64,000 nt of DNA, from assembly GCA_964458775.1 (NCBI GenBank), contig CAYWLQ010000007.1, forward strand, positions 1 through 64,000, given 5' to 3'. Source of the DNA: CAYWLQ01 sp964458775 (lineage in GTDB: Bacteria; Myxococcota_A; Polyangia; JAAYKL01). The notes beneath the pieces are model-generated. The model worked only from the letters and a program-made list of their open reading frames with translations, searched no databases and was not told the origin of the DNA. Positions 32,996-41,110 of the stretch are shown one piece after another. Position numbers and translations under genes: made by a program. How positions within the stretch are numbered: the first letter of the stretch is position 1; every line of letters begins with the position of its first letter.

Positions 32996-35029
32996 ATGAA
33001 AGCTGAACTGATCAATCATTTTGACAATATGTCAAGAGAAGAGCTTACAGAGGCTATTCGTTTATTGGAAAAACGAATAGCGGTTCTAAACGAAGCTGAT
33101 GCCATCAACTCTTTAGGTGCGGCGGTTCCTCCTCATCGTGAATCTCTATATCGACTTCTTACTGAGAGCTCCAGAGATATGATTTCTCGTCATGCCCCGG
33201 ACGGCAGAATCCTATATGTATCTCCTGCCGTAAAAAGAATTCTCGGATATGAACCAGATGAAACTGTAGGCAAATATTCCAAAGATTTTCTCAGAACTTC
33301 TGATTATGAATTGATTAGCAACGCTATAGATGCGGCTTGGAATGAAGGAAAAGATGAATTTTCAGTCGAGCATAAAATGGTTTGCAAAGACGGAACAGAT
33401 ATTTGGACTGAAACCTGCGGTGTATTTTTCTTGGGTGCGTCAAATGAAATTGTAGAAATACATTGTTCGGTAAGAAATATTGACGACCGAAAAAAAACAG
33501 AAGAACAACTTGTTTCGGTTATGGATGCCATAGAAAATATGTCTGTTCCGGTCTTTTGGCTAAACCAAGAGGGCCGTTTTTTATATGTGAACAAATCAGC
33601 GTGTGCTTCTCTAGGTTACACTGTTGAAGAGTTTCAATCTTTAACGATTGAAAACATCGACCCCTGTTTTACAGTTGAACGATGGAAAACTGAATGGAGT
33701 AATCTCAAAACTATAAGACATGTATCTTTTGAATCCAAACACCGCACAAAAGACGGCCGTATTTTTCCTGTAGAAATAATGGCCGATTATACAAATGTAA
33801 ACGGCAATGAGATTCACTGGTCATTTGTTCGAGATATTAGTCCTCAACGAAACACAGAAGAGGCAATGGAGCAGATGGAGCAGCGTCTAAGACAGGCCGA
33901 AAAAATGGAAGCTATCGGACTGCTGGCAGGAGGAATAGCTCATGATTTTAATAACCAACTGGCCGGCTTGATGGGATATGCAGACCTGCTTCGTGATGAG
34001 CTAAGCGACCTCGGTCATATCGAATATGTAGACGGTATTATTCTTGGAATCAATAGGGCAGCAGGGTTAACTGAACAGTTATTGGCCTTCTCCAGACGAG
34101 GTAAATACTTTACGTTGCCGGTCAATATAAACGTTATAATCAAAGAAGTCGGCTCGATTTTAAGACATAGTATTGATAAGAAAATTGTAATTAGAAATCG
34201 TCTCTGTAGCGGACCGCCTATAGTAATGGGAGATCCTTCTCAACTACAGAATGCAATACTAAATCTCGCAATTAACGCAAGAGATGCGATGCCTGACGGA
34301 GGTACACTTACCTTCTATACAGAAAGACTTACTCTTAACCAGGAATTTTGCGACGAGCAACCTTATAATATTGTACCCGGCAACTATATAAGGATTTCTG
34401 TAATTGACACTGGTATCGGTATGACCCAGGAGACTCTAAAGCATGCTTTTGAACCTTTCTACACAACTAAAGAACATGGGAAAGGAACAGGCATGGGACT
34501 GGCGGCTGTTTATGGAACCATAAAAAATCACAAGGGTTCTGTTGACCTGTTCAGTCAACCCGGCAAGGGAACAGAAGTTAGAATTCATTTACCGGCCTCT
34601 GATCAAGAATTCAGTTATGAATCAGTCAATCAAGAGAGATCGACTGATTCTGTAACTTTTGATATATGTGTTCTTCTAGTCGAAGATGAACCGTCTCTTG
34701 CAGAGGTTGAAACAGCCATGCTTCGTTCTTTGGGATGTACCGTTATTTTGTGCAAAAACGGAAAGGAAGCTGTTGATACTTTTTCAAAATCATGGCGCGA
34801 TATCGATTTAGTAATTTTGGATATGGTAATGCCCGTTATGAACGGCAAAGAGGCCTTTTACGCTATGAAAAAAATCAATCCGGATGTCTTAGCAATTTTG
34901 GTTTCAGGTTACAGTCTAAACGGTGAAGCACAGAGTCTACTTGCAAAAGGAATTAAGGGATTTGTTCACAAACCCTATCAGAAAAGCGAAATGGCCGATG
35001 CAATTGCCGAGGCTATTCGAACAAACTAA
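32996..35029 (+). CDS. Soluble PAS-PAS hybrid histidine kinase with receiver
   Basis: Domains in order are a short coiled N-terminus, PAS 1 (about 48-165), PAS 2 (about 172-285), HisKA with GGIAHDFNN and H316, HATPase (N box NLAINARDAMP at about 423-433, DTGIG 471-475, GKGTGMGLA near 496-503) and a receiver (about 558-675) with VEDEPS and phosphoacceptor D609 in ILDMVMPV. The linker EQMEQRLRQAEKMEAIGLLAGG is typical of PAS kinases of this class. It has no membrane helix, so the signal is cytoplasmic. No output domain is fused and no response regulator with DNA binding is adjacent. A structured leader lies before it. Confidence 0.94.
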   Translation: MKAELINHFDNMSREELTEAIRLLEKRIAVLNEADAINSLGAAVPPHRESLYRLLTESSRDMISRHAPDGRILYVSPAVKRILGYEPDETVGKYSKDFLRTSDYELISNAIDAAWNEGKDEFSVEHKMVCKDGTDIWTETCGVFFLGASNEIVEIHCSVRNIDDRKKTEEQLVSVMDAIENMSVPVFWLNQEGRFLYVNKSACASLGYTVEEFQSLTIENIDPCFTVERWKTEWSNLKTIRHVSFESKHRTKDGRIFPVEIMADYTNVNGNEIHWSFVRDISPQRNTEEAMEQMEQRLRQAEKMEAIGLLAGGIAHDFNNQLAGLMGYADLLRDELSDLGHIEYVDGIILGINRAAGLTEQLLAFSRRGKYFTLPVNINVIIKEVGSILRHSIDKKIVIRNRLCSGPPIVMGDPSQLQNAILNLAINARDAMPDGGTLTFYTERLTLNQEFCDEQPYNIVPGNYIRISVIDTGIGMTQETLKHAFEPFYTTKEHGKGTGMGLAAVYGTIKNHKGSVDLFSQPGKGTEVRIHLPASDQEFSYESVNQERSTDSVTFDICVLLVEDEPSLAEVETAMLRSLGCTVILCKNGKEAVDTFSKSWRDIDLVILDMVMPVMNGKEAFYAMKKINPDVLAILVSGYSLNGEAQSLLAKGIKGFVHKPYQKSEMADAIAEAIRTN

Positions 35030-35051
35030 GTACTATTGTTATTTTACCTTA

Positions 35052-35732
35052 CTAAAGATCTGACTCTTCGACTATTTGCTGGGTTTCAGCGGCCTTTCGA
35101 GCCAAACGATCAACCATTTCGTTTTCCTTTATGCCTGCATGACCTTTTACTTTTACAAATTCTATTTTACGAAATCGCTTCAGTGCATTCTTTATTTTAA
35201 GTATCAGCTGTTGATTAGCCTTAGCCTTCCATCCTTGAGTAAGAACGCCGATACTGTATGAACTGTCCGTATGGATTAATACAGGAATTTCTTTACTGTC
35301 AATATTGTCAAGGACTCGAAAAATGGCAGTAAGTTCCGCAATATTATTTGTACCTTCCCCAAGAGGTTCTCCCTTTATTATATTTTTTCCACCGGGGTAA
35401 CATATTGCATATCCTAATCCGGCAGGTCCTGGATTTCCGGAACAAGCACCGTCGGTATAAGCAATGATCGAATGAGATGCACCATCTTTTTCCGTGTTCG
35501 TATTGCTTATATTACTCTTTTTACATGTTTTACCTATATTGGTCTTTCCTTGTTCAACCTGCAGCGTATCTTTTTGTGCATCATTTAAATTCGCAAGTTT
35601 TGGACAATATATTCTTTCATCATCTATTTGATATTTCATGCGTGCAAGACCGTCTGCAACAATAATGTTTCCGTCTCTATCCGTTTCTACAAATACGTTA
35701 ACTCCCTTAAATATCATTTTTTTGTAAAACAT
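35052..35732 (-). CDS. rnhA: Ribonuclease HI with ~85-residue N-terminal extension
   Basis: It cuts the RNA strand of RNA-DNA hybrids. The RNase HI domain covers about 88-220 with the metal ligands D94 (YTDGACSGNPG), E133 (NNIAELTA), D156 (HTDSSYS) and D208 (EMVDRLA), and H198 in KGHAG. Residues 1-48 (GVNVFVETDRDGNIIVADGLARMKY ... CPKLANL region) form a small beta-rich module and 50-87 a polar linker. The extension does not look like the viroplasmin-type hybrid-binding domain of other RNases H. ATG 35732 has no clear Shine-Dalgarno; an internal ATG five codons later is possible. Confidence 0.93.
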   Translation of the reverse strand: MFYKKMIFKGVNVFVETDRDGNIIVADGLARMKYQIDDERIYCPKLANLNDAQKDTLQVEQGKTNIGKTCKKSNISNTNTEKDGASHSIIAYTDGACSGNPGPAGLGYAICYPGGKNIIKGEPLGEGTNNIAELTAIFRVLDNIDSKEIPVLIHTDSSYSIGVLTQGWKAKANQQLILKIKNALKRFRKIEFVKVKGHAGIKENEMVDRLARKAAETQQIVEESDL

Positions 35733-36061
35733 TGTCGCAATTTAAAGAAAACCGAACCTGATCTCAACCGCCAATTTGAAGATAATTTTTCCCGTGTAGA
35801 GGATTGTTTTTCATTGTCAGCGGATTTTGAAAATTTTTTTTTAAAAAAAACACGTTTGGAATTTGCTTCAATATTTAGCCATAGCTGCTTAAAATTTCTC
35901 GTTTTTGTCGAACAGTGTTTCAATTTTGTTACATTCAATATTTGCACAAAGCATCTAAGCGGGCTTGACGGGTATATCATCATAAAATATTTATACCTTG
36001 TGATTCATTTTGACGAGCATCTATGAGTGCTGCGTCCGATGAAAGGGAGCTTATCTAGGTT
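35733..36061. other. Intergenic region without a supported gene
   Basis: This 329-bp AT-rich stretch separates divergent rnhA and the lytic transglycosylase gene. Short frames in it are Lys/Ser/Phe-rich with no Shine-Dalgarno and look spurious. It contains the putative promoter at 35965 and an 11-codon frame (36023-36058) ending just before the next gene. Confidence 0.6.
35965..35993 (+). promoter_or_regulatory. Putative promoter of the lytic transglycosylase gene
   Basis: TTGACG (35965-35970), a 17-bp spacer and TATTTA (35988-35993). The -35 matches other promoters in the window; the -10 is weak. The expected leader is about 60 nt. Confidence 0.3.
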
Positions 36062-36532
36062 TTGGAAAGCGTCGTTACCGCAGTTACAGCAGCTATTTTG
36101 TCGTTGGTTCCTCATTGGACATCTGATAAGTCTATGGAACGAGCGGAAACCTATGCTTCAATTATTGTAGAAGAATCTGAAGCAGTGCAGCCGCCGATTG
36201 ATCCTTTTCTCGTTGTAGCAATAGCCTATAAAGAAAGCTCATTTCGTGAAAAAGTTAGAGGAAGAAAAGGCGAAATTGGCTTAATGCAGGTTTTGCCTAG
36301 AGGCGCCGTGACCAGAGCCGTTACAAATGAAAAGCAGTTTCTTGATGTAAGATCAAATATTCGTGTCGGGATCGGACATCTTAATTACTGGCAAAAAAAA
36401 TGCGGAGAAGACAGATTTGAAGTCTGGCTTTCGGCATACAACACAGGTCGTTGCACAAAAACAGACTACGCAAAAAGAATCCAGCGTCTTTATTGTAAGG
36501 TCAAACCCGGCGGATGCGGCAGAATATCATAA
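36062..36532 (+). CDS. Lytic transglycosylase (SLT domain)
   Basis: It cleaves peptidoglycan glycan strands to form 1,6-anhydro ends. The SLT fold covers about 35-145: catalytic glutamate in AYKESSF, GEIGLMQVLPRG, a NIRVGIGHLNYW helix and WLSAYNTGRC. The N-terminus has only a weak hydrophobic stretch (VVTAVTAAILSLVP), so export mode is uncertain. The frame can only start at TTG 36062 because an in-frame TAG lies at 36056-36058; GGGAG is 12 bases upstream. The 3' end overlaps the convergent small membrane-protein gene by 6 bp. 156 aa is short for the family, consistent with a single catalytic domain. Confidence 0.85.
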   Translation: MESVVTAVTAAILSLVPHWTSDKSMERAETYASIIVEESEAVQPPIDPFLVVAIAYKESSFREKVRGRKGEIGLMQVLPRGAVTRAVTNEKQFLDVRSNIRVGIGHLNYWQKKCGEDRFEVWLSAYNTGRCTKTDYAKRIQRLYCKVKPGGCGRIS

Positions 36533-36883
36533 TTTTCTTTCAAAAATTATTCTTTCACAAACATCATTGAAAAGTGACTTATGCATCGGTTCAACTCTTC
36601 CAATATAATAAGCCCTAGCCTTTTCTAATTTTTCTTCTAAAACAGATGTAGCTTTGCCTTGTTTTCTGGATAACATGACTTCTTCGTAATTATCGGACAA
36701 TATATTTTTTATAACTGATTCAGCAATAGCGTTAGCGCTCTCTTTCCCTCCAACAAGGCGCCTTACACGCTCATGTTTGTATTGGCTGGAATTTCTGATA
36801 TATCTAACACTCTGAAACATGTTTACAACAGCCATAAATGCAAAGACTGCTATTCCTAATAGTGCAAGCTGCTCAACAGACAT
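36527..36883 (-). CDS. Small membrane-anchored protein, function unknown
   Basis: A 118-aa protein with one N-terminal transmembrane helix (about 5-24) and a charged, mostly helical cytoplasmic part (KHERVRRLVGGKE ... LEEKLEKARAYYIGRVEPMHKSL). No family recognised. AAGGG ten bases before ATG 36883 supports the start. It begins 3 bp after tsaC and is probably the last gene of the purD-tsaC unit. Confidence 0.7.
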   Translation of the reverse strand: MSVEQLALLGIAVFAFMAVVNMFQSVRYIRNSSQYKHERVRRLVGGKESANAIAESVIKNILSDNYEEVMLSRKQGKATSVLEEKLEKARAYYIGRVEPMHKSLFNDVCERIIFERKL

Positions 36884-36886
36884 GTA

Positions 36887-37495
36887 TTATATCCCTTCTA
36901 TGGCAATTATACCCTTGCGAAGTATCTTTATCTTATCATCGTCAATGTCAACAATAGTTGATCCCGGCGGGCCGAGTACATGTCCTCTTACTATTATATC
37001 TATTCCATATATGTCAGTAATATCATTATGAGATAGTGCATCCGGTGCATCAGCACGGTTTGCGCTTGTTGCTGTTAATGGAAGCTCGCATTTGGTCGCC
37101 AACAATGCCGCAGGACTGGCACCGGCTACACGTATTCCTATTTTTCCAGTCTGACTAACAAGATATTGGGGAATATTTGGTAACGCCTTAACAACCAGAG
37201 TAAGAGGCCCAGGCCAATAGCGTTTTGCCAATTTTTCTGCAGCTGGTGATAAAAATGGAATGACAAGACTTGCGGCTTCTATTGACGGCAAAATTATTGC
37301 AATCGGTTTATTGCCCTCACCCGCACTGTCTCTGCTTTTTATTGCAGCCACTTTAGCAACAGCAACTGGAGAAAGCGCATTAGCCGCAAGGCCGTATAGC
37401 CTTTCGTAAGCAATTGCAACAATCTTGTCCTGTAATATAGCATCCCGTGCTGTATCTAACCAATCAGGTATATTTGTGTCCAAGAATTCTGTCAT
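36887..37495 (-). CDS. tsaC: L-threonylcarbamoyladenylate synthase (Sua5/YrdC family)
   Basis: It makes threonylcarbamoyl-AMP for the t6A37 modification of ANN-decoding tRNAs. The family signature is present: VAIAYERLYGLAANALSPVAVAKVAAIKSRD (usually PTETVYGL and KxR), then KPIAIILPS, YWPGPLTLVV, GKIGIRVAG and PLTATSANRADAP. The usual PTDT start of the first motif reads AYER here, a modest change. 202 aa fits the single-domain TsaC/YrdC form without the Sua5 C-terminal domain. It starts 9 bp after purD. Confidence 0.9.
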   Translation of the reverse strand: MTEFLDTNIPDWLDTARDAILQDKIVAIAYERLYGLAANALSPVAVAKVAAIKSRDSAGEGNKPIAIILPSIEAASLVIPFLSPAAEKLAKRYWPGPLTLVVKALPNIPQYLVSQTGKIGIRVAGASPAALLATKCELPLTATSANRADAPDALSHNDITDIYGIDIIVRGHVLGPPGSTIVDIDDDKIKILRKGIIAIEGI

Positions 37496-37504
37496 ATTTT
37501 TCTT

Positions 37505-38788
37505 CTATTTGAGGTTGGATAATTTTAACGCACGGTATCCTATATCCTTGCGCATTCTCATTCCGCGCCATGATATCTTCTCTGCTGCCGAATATGCTTT
37601 TGCAGCTGCCTCTCGTATATCTTCGCCTAGTGATGTTACTCCCAAAACTCTTCCGCCTGCGGTTACAAAATCATTCCCTTGTTTTCTTGTACCGGCATGA
37701 AAAACAAATGTGTCTGTTAAATCGTTGAGGTCTTCAAGTCCTGATATTATATCACCCTTACTATAGGCTCCTGGATAACCGTCAGCTGCAAGCACTACAC
37801 AAATGGATGAACCGCGATGCCATTCTATATTTCTTTGCTCAAGACAGCCGTTTGCCGCTGATAGCAATAAAGGAACTATATCATCTTTCATAAGCATAAG
37901 AAGCGGCTGACATTCGGGGTCACCGAACCTAACATTGTACTCTAGAACAAACGGTTCATTGTTTGACAACATAATGCCTGCGTACAAAATGCCCTTAAAA
38001 GGGTTCCCTTCGGCTTTCATTTGTTCTACAGTGGGCAATAAGACTTTGTTTATTATTTCATTTGCAATGTTTTCTGTTATTACCGGCGCAGGCGCATAAG
38101 CCCCCATACCTCCGGTATTCGGCCCCATATCGCCGTCAAAGGCTGCTTTGTGATCTTGTGCCGCAACCATTGGTATGCATGTATTGCCGTCACAAATAGC
38201 AAGGATCGATGCTTCTTCGCCTTCCAACTTGTCTTCAATAATAATTTTTGATCCAGCCTCTCCGAAAGCTCGGTCAGACATTAATTGAACAATTGCTTTT
38301 TCCGCTTCCAAGCTATTTTCACAAATAATAACACCCTTACCTGCTGCTAAACCGTCAGCTTTAACAACCATCGGCCCTTTGTGCATTCGTGCGCTTGCTA
38401 TTGCAGATTTAATGTCACTGTGAGAGGTAAAATTTGCGGTGGGAATTTGGGCGCGCTTCATAAATTCTTTTGAAAAAATTTTGCTTCCCTCTAACCTTGA
38501 AGCGTTTTTTGACGGACCGAACACGGGTATGCCGGCAGCAGATATCTCATCTGCCAACCCAATAACGAGAGGTGCTTCAGGCCCTATTACAACCAAATCA
38601 ACTTTTTCTATTTTAATGACTTCGAGAATACCCTTAATGTCATCAATCGCCAGATCAATTCTCTTAGCCATATCTCCAATAGCGTCACTTCCCGGAATTG
38701 CTATTACAGAATTCACCAATGGACTTTTTAATATTTTCCAAACCAAGGCATGCTCTCGGCCGCCGCTTCCAATAACTGCTACCTTCAT
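37505..38788 (-). CDS. purD: Phosphoribosylamine-glycine ligase
   Basis: It joins glycine to 5-phosphoribosylamine in purine synthesis. The N-terminal domain starts MKVAVIGSGGREHALVWK. The ATP-grasp region has MVVKADGLAAGKGVIIC, the metal/ATP site EYNVRFGDPECQPLL, and the family HKAAFDGDMGPNTGGMGAY. 427 aa is normal. The start is ATG 38788 with AGGA about 10 bases upstream; a longer frame to 38839 would run through the end of the upstream gene. It overlaps or abuts the PurH-like gene, which ends at 38793, so the two are coupled. Confidence 0.97.
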   Translation of the reverse strand: MKVAVIGSGGREHALVWKILKSPLVNSVIAIPGSDAIGDMAKRIDLAIDDIKGILEVIKIEKVDLVVIGPEAPLVIGLADEISAAGIPVFGPSKNASRLEGSKIFSKEFMKRAQIPTANFTSHSDIKSAIASARMHKGPMVVKADGLAAGKGVIICENSLEAEKAIVQLMSDRAFGEAGSKIIIEDKLEGEEASILAICDGNTCIPMVAAQDHKAAFDGDMGPNTGGMGAYAPAPVITENIANEIINKVLLPTVEQMKAEGNPFKGILYAGIMLSNNEPFVLEYNVRFGDPECQPLLMLMKDDIVPLLLSAANGCLEQRNIEWHRGSSICVVLAADGYPGAYSKGDIISGLEDLNDLTDTFVFHAGTRKQGNDFVTAGGRVLGVTSLGEDIREAAAKAYSAAEKISWRGMRMRKDIGYRALKLSNLK

Positions 38789-38792
38789 ATTT

Positions 38793-39431
38793 TTACATCC
38801 TGTCTGTTGCAGACAAATTATATTTGGAAATAGTCTCAAACACTACGCGGTCATATTGACACACGTGCTCCAGCGCACTTTTTGCCCATTCAAATCTCGT
38901 TTCATAAGGAGTTTCACCGCAACTGGCTAAATGCCATAATAAATCTTCATAAAAGTCAGAATTGCAAACAGTTGTAACCAAATTAAAATTCTTAGCAGCT
39001 GCTTTTAATAATGCAGTTTTACAAATATCAACTTTTGCGGCTGTCTCAACAAGGTCTTTTTCAGAATGAAACATATTGTTTTTAACTGAATCCAAATTGC
39101 AGACAATTATATTTATTATTGAGGTTTGGAGTTTAACAGCATTCACCATATCTTGCTTAATTTCTTTAGGCAAATCAAACGAGAAACTGCTTATGTAATC
39201 TATATCTCCGTTGTTATCTAAAAATGCTGCATAGAACAACAGCCTATCAACTGTAACTACAGGAACACCCGAGGCAGATAATGCTTCGGAGGTCTCTCTG
39301 TCTGCAATTATTTTATAACCGAAATCGCTCAATGCCCTCCCAAGGTTTTCAATACCTGTTTTGTTTGATACGCTTAATAATGCATACTTGGGATAACTTG
39401 CAGCAATTATCGGGTCTGTTTTTTTCTTCAT
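38793..39431 (-). CDS. Stand-alone PurH N-terminal (IMP cyclohydrolase-like) domain with lost motifs
   Basis: The protein aligns by eye over its whole length with the MGS-like cyclohydrolase half of PurH: YALLSVSNKTGIENLGRALSDFG, a central INIIVCNLDSV, VDICKTALLKAAAKNFNLVTTV and YETRFEWAKSALEHVCQYD. The C-terminal AICAR transformylase half is absent (212 aa against about 520). Catalytic and phosphate-binding motifs of PurH differ: STGGT is ADRET, GRVKTLHP is DIDYISS, NLYPF is NLDSV, and IDIGG is VDICK; AAKN is kept. It is therefore unlikely to be a normal cyclohydrolase and may be regulatory or neofunctional. It sits 4 bp upstream of purD in one operon. The relationship is strong; the activity is doubtful. 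Confidence 0.78.
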   Translation of the reverse strand: MKKKTDPIIAASYPKYALLSVSNKTGIENLGRALSDFGYKIIADRETSEALSASGVPVVTVDRLLFYAAFLDNNGDIDYISSFSFDLPKEIKQDMVNAVKLQTSIINIIVCNLDSVKNNMFHSEKDLVETAAKVDICKTALLKAAAKNFNLVTTVCNSDFYEDLLWHLASCGETPYETRFEWAKSALEHVCQYDRVVFETISKYNLSATDRM

Positions 39432-39470
39432 ATTTTAGTCCCTTCTTGATATTCAACAATATAATTATAT

Positions 39471-39499
39471 CCGATTATACCTATTTGAAAGGTTATCGG
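39471..39499. promoter_or_regulatory. Imperfect inverted repeat between divergent genes
   Basis: CCGATTATACCT and AGGTTATCGG (39471-39499) pair apart from a small bulge. It lies in the 181-bp region between the PurH-like/purD operon and the exported-protein gene and could be an operator or leader hairpin of the minus-strand operon. Confidence 0.3.
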
Positions 39500-39561
39500 A
39501 GTAATATCAATTCATAAAACTTTGAATTTCTAAAAACAGCTTGTCAAGGGAAAGCTCGACT

Positions 39562-39589
39562 TTGCGTTCAATGAAAGTTAATCTATATT
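39562..39589 (+). promoter_or_regulatory. Putative promoter of the exported-protein gene
   Basis: TTGCGT (39562-39567), a 16-bp spacer and TATATT (39584-39589). The -10 is good, the -35 poor. The start would be near 39596, just before the Shine-Dalgarno AGGAGG at 39601-39606. Confidence 0.35.
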
Positions 39590-39612
39590 TTGTTTTTCTA
39601 AGGAGGAAAACC

Positions 39613-41043
39613 ATGAGACTATATCTTATCGGATGGTCATGTTTTTTTGTCACAACAATTACAATGTGCGGAGTCGGTGACAGAGTCGTTTCAAATTACC
39701 CGGCAAAACCGTCTTTGCGTACAGATACGATTACTATAACGCCGCTTACATCAAAGGTTAATATTCCTGTTCCTAATTCTCTATGGAGTCCAATTGAAAT
39801 AGGCGATGCCAAAGGAGAAATGCTTATTAGAGCTCTTAATGAAAAAAAGAAGTTAGGATTAGTTCTACCTAAATCTTCGGATGTACAAGATTTGGAGACA
39901 CGTATCTTAACGATGGTCAAGAATGCCGCTCCGGAGACAACAATAATCACAGGAGTACAAGCTGTCTTGGATAAAATGATTGATGACAACGGGAAGGTTC
40001 CGTATCGTTCTCATAATAAGATCACCGAAACACCTGCTCGTCCTTTTTATCTTTCTAAAGATAATCCTTTAAGTGCTGAATGGTCTTCTTTTAGAAAAAA
40101 AACCTTTAAAGATGCAGATGCTGTTTTAGTTGTACGTCCTATCCGGCTTAGCGACGATAGATTGAATGATCTTAGCCGAGCCCAATTTGGAGGATGTGAC
40201 GAATTTGTAAAAGAATTGGACAACGCACTCGATTCCGGAGCTTTATTTTTTGAAAAACACGAAAAGGAAATGCTTAAGATCTTAGGCAATGAATTTACTA
40301 AAAATCTTATAGAGACAATGCCGCTTTGGAGAGCGGAACTATCTCAACAAAAAAGTCTTGCTGTTACAGGATCTATTGAGCAGAAATGTGTCGAAGCTTA
40401 CGGTGTTATGTTAGATAAATATGAACCTTGTTTGTCCGGCCCTTGCCAACAAGGCCCCAGAGTTTTTTCCATAAGCGGCGGAGTTCTTGGAATGATAGAT
40501 GAAACCGCTCAAATACCCGATTATTGCCCAAGCTCCGGCATGCGTAATTTTGCGTTTGAGCTTCTTGAAATCGGAGATCAAGCACTTTTAGAGGTTTTCC
40601 CTTCTATGAAAACTAAATGGCCTGATGAAATGGTTAGATTTAGGGCTCTTCTGGAAATTAGAAAAGGTATTGTTGAGGCATGTTTACCGAAACATCGGCG
40701 AATTGACGAAAACAAAGCAGCGGCTGCAAGAGATGCAGTTTCAGAATTTTTATCGGATTTACAAAACTCTGAATTCAACGCTTTATGGGAAAGAATGCGA
40801 GGTTTGGAGCGTGTTTCGGGGATCGGCCCGGTAAGAGTTCTAGCCAGAACTAAAGCAAAATCTCATGATCCATTGCTTCAAACAGCGGCTCTTCTCAGAC
40901 AGATAAGAGAACTGGACCGTTGTTTGTACGAAAAAAGAAGAGTCTTCCAGGTCAGTATTATAGATTTGGCTTCTTCGGAAGTGCTGTATGTCGATTTATT
41001 TTCTGAAGAATCATTGTTTTGTGATGGATTTTTACCCCGTTGA
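39613..41043 (+). CDS. Exported protein of unknown function
   Basis: The start is ATG 39613 because a perfect AGGAGG lies six bases upstream; a longer frame to 39541 reads through promoter sequence. The N-terminus MRLYLIGWSCFFVTTITMCGV is a signal peptide, probably of lipoprotein type with Cys near 19. The 476-aa mature part is alpha/beta mixed, with a segment ADAVLVVRPIRLSDDRL typical of a Rossmann-like strand, many paired cysteines and a helical C-terminus. I recognise no family. The porin gene follows at 67 bp on the same strand. Confidence 0.72.
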   Translation: MRLYLIGWSCFFVTTITMCGVGDRVVSNYPAKPSLRTDTITITPLTSKVNIPVPNSLWSPIEIGDAKGEMLIRALNEKKKLGLVLPKSSDVQDLETRILTMVKNAAPETTIITGVQAVLDKMIDDNGKVPYRSHNKITETPARPFYLSKDNPLSAEWSSFRKKTFKDADAVLVVRPIRLSDDRLNDLSRAQFGGCDEFVKELDNALDSGALFFEKHEKEMLKILGNEFTKNLIETMPLWRAELSQQKSLAVTGSIEQKCVEAYGVMLDKYEPCLSGPCQQGPRVFSISGGVLGMIDETAQIPDYCPSSGMRNFAFELLEIGDQALLEVFPSMKTKWPDEMVRFRALLEIRKGIVEACLPKHRRIDENKAAAARDAVSEFLSDLQNSEFNALWERMRGLERVSGIGPVRVLARTKAKSHDPLLQTAALLRQIRELDRCLYEKRRVFQVSIIDLASSEVLYVDLFSEESLFCDGFLPR

Positions 41044-41110
41044 TTCATTTTTATTTTAAAGTTAGATAGTTATTCTCATAATTTTCGACTACTTTGAATG
41101 AGGTTTTTGT

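Noticed and set aside
35714..35983. 89-aa minus-strand frame in the rnhA intergenic region
   Set aside because: Lys/Ser/Phe-rich, no ribosome site, overlaps the rnhA start region and resembles AT-rich noise.
36023..36058. 11-codon leader peptide gene before the lytic transglycosylase
   Set aside because: No clear ribosome site or sensing-codon run and not testable from one sequence; noted only as context.
39541..39612. Longer N-terminus for the exported protein
   Set aside because: The AGGAGG six bases before ATG 39613 and the signal peptide beginning there decide the start; the upstream part covers the promoter.
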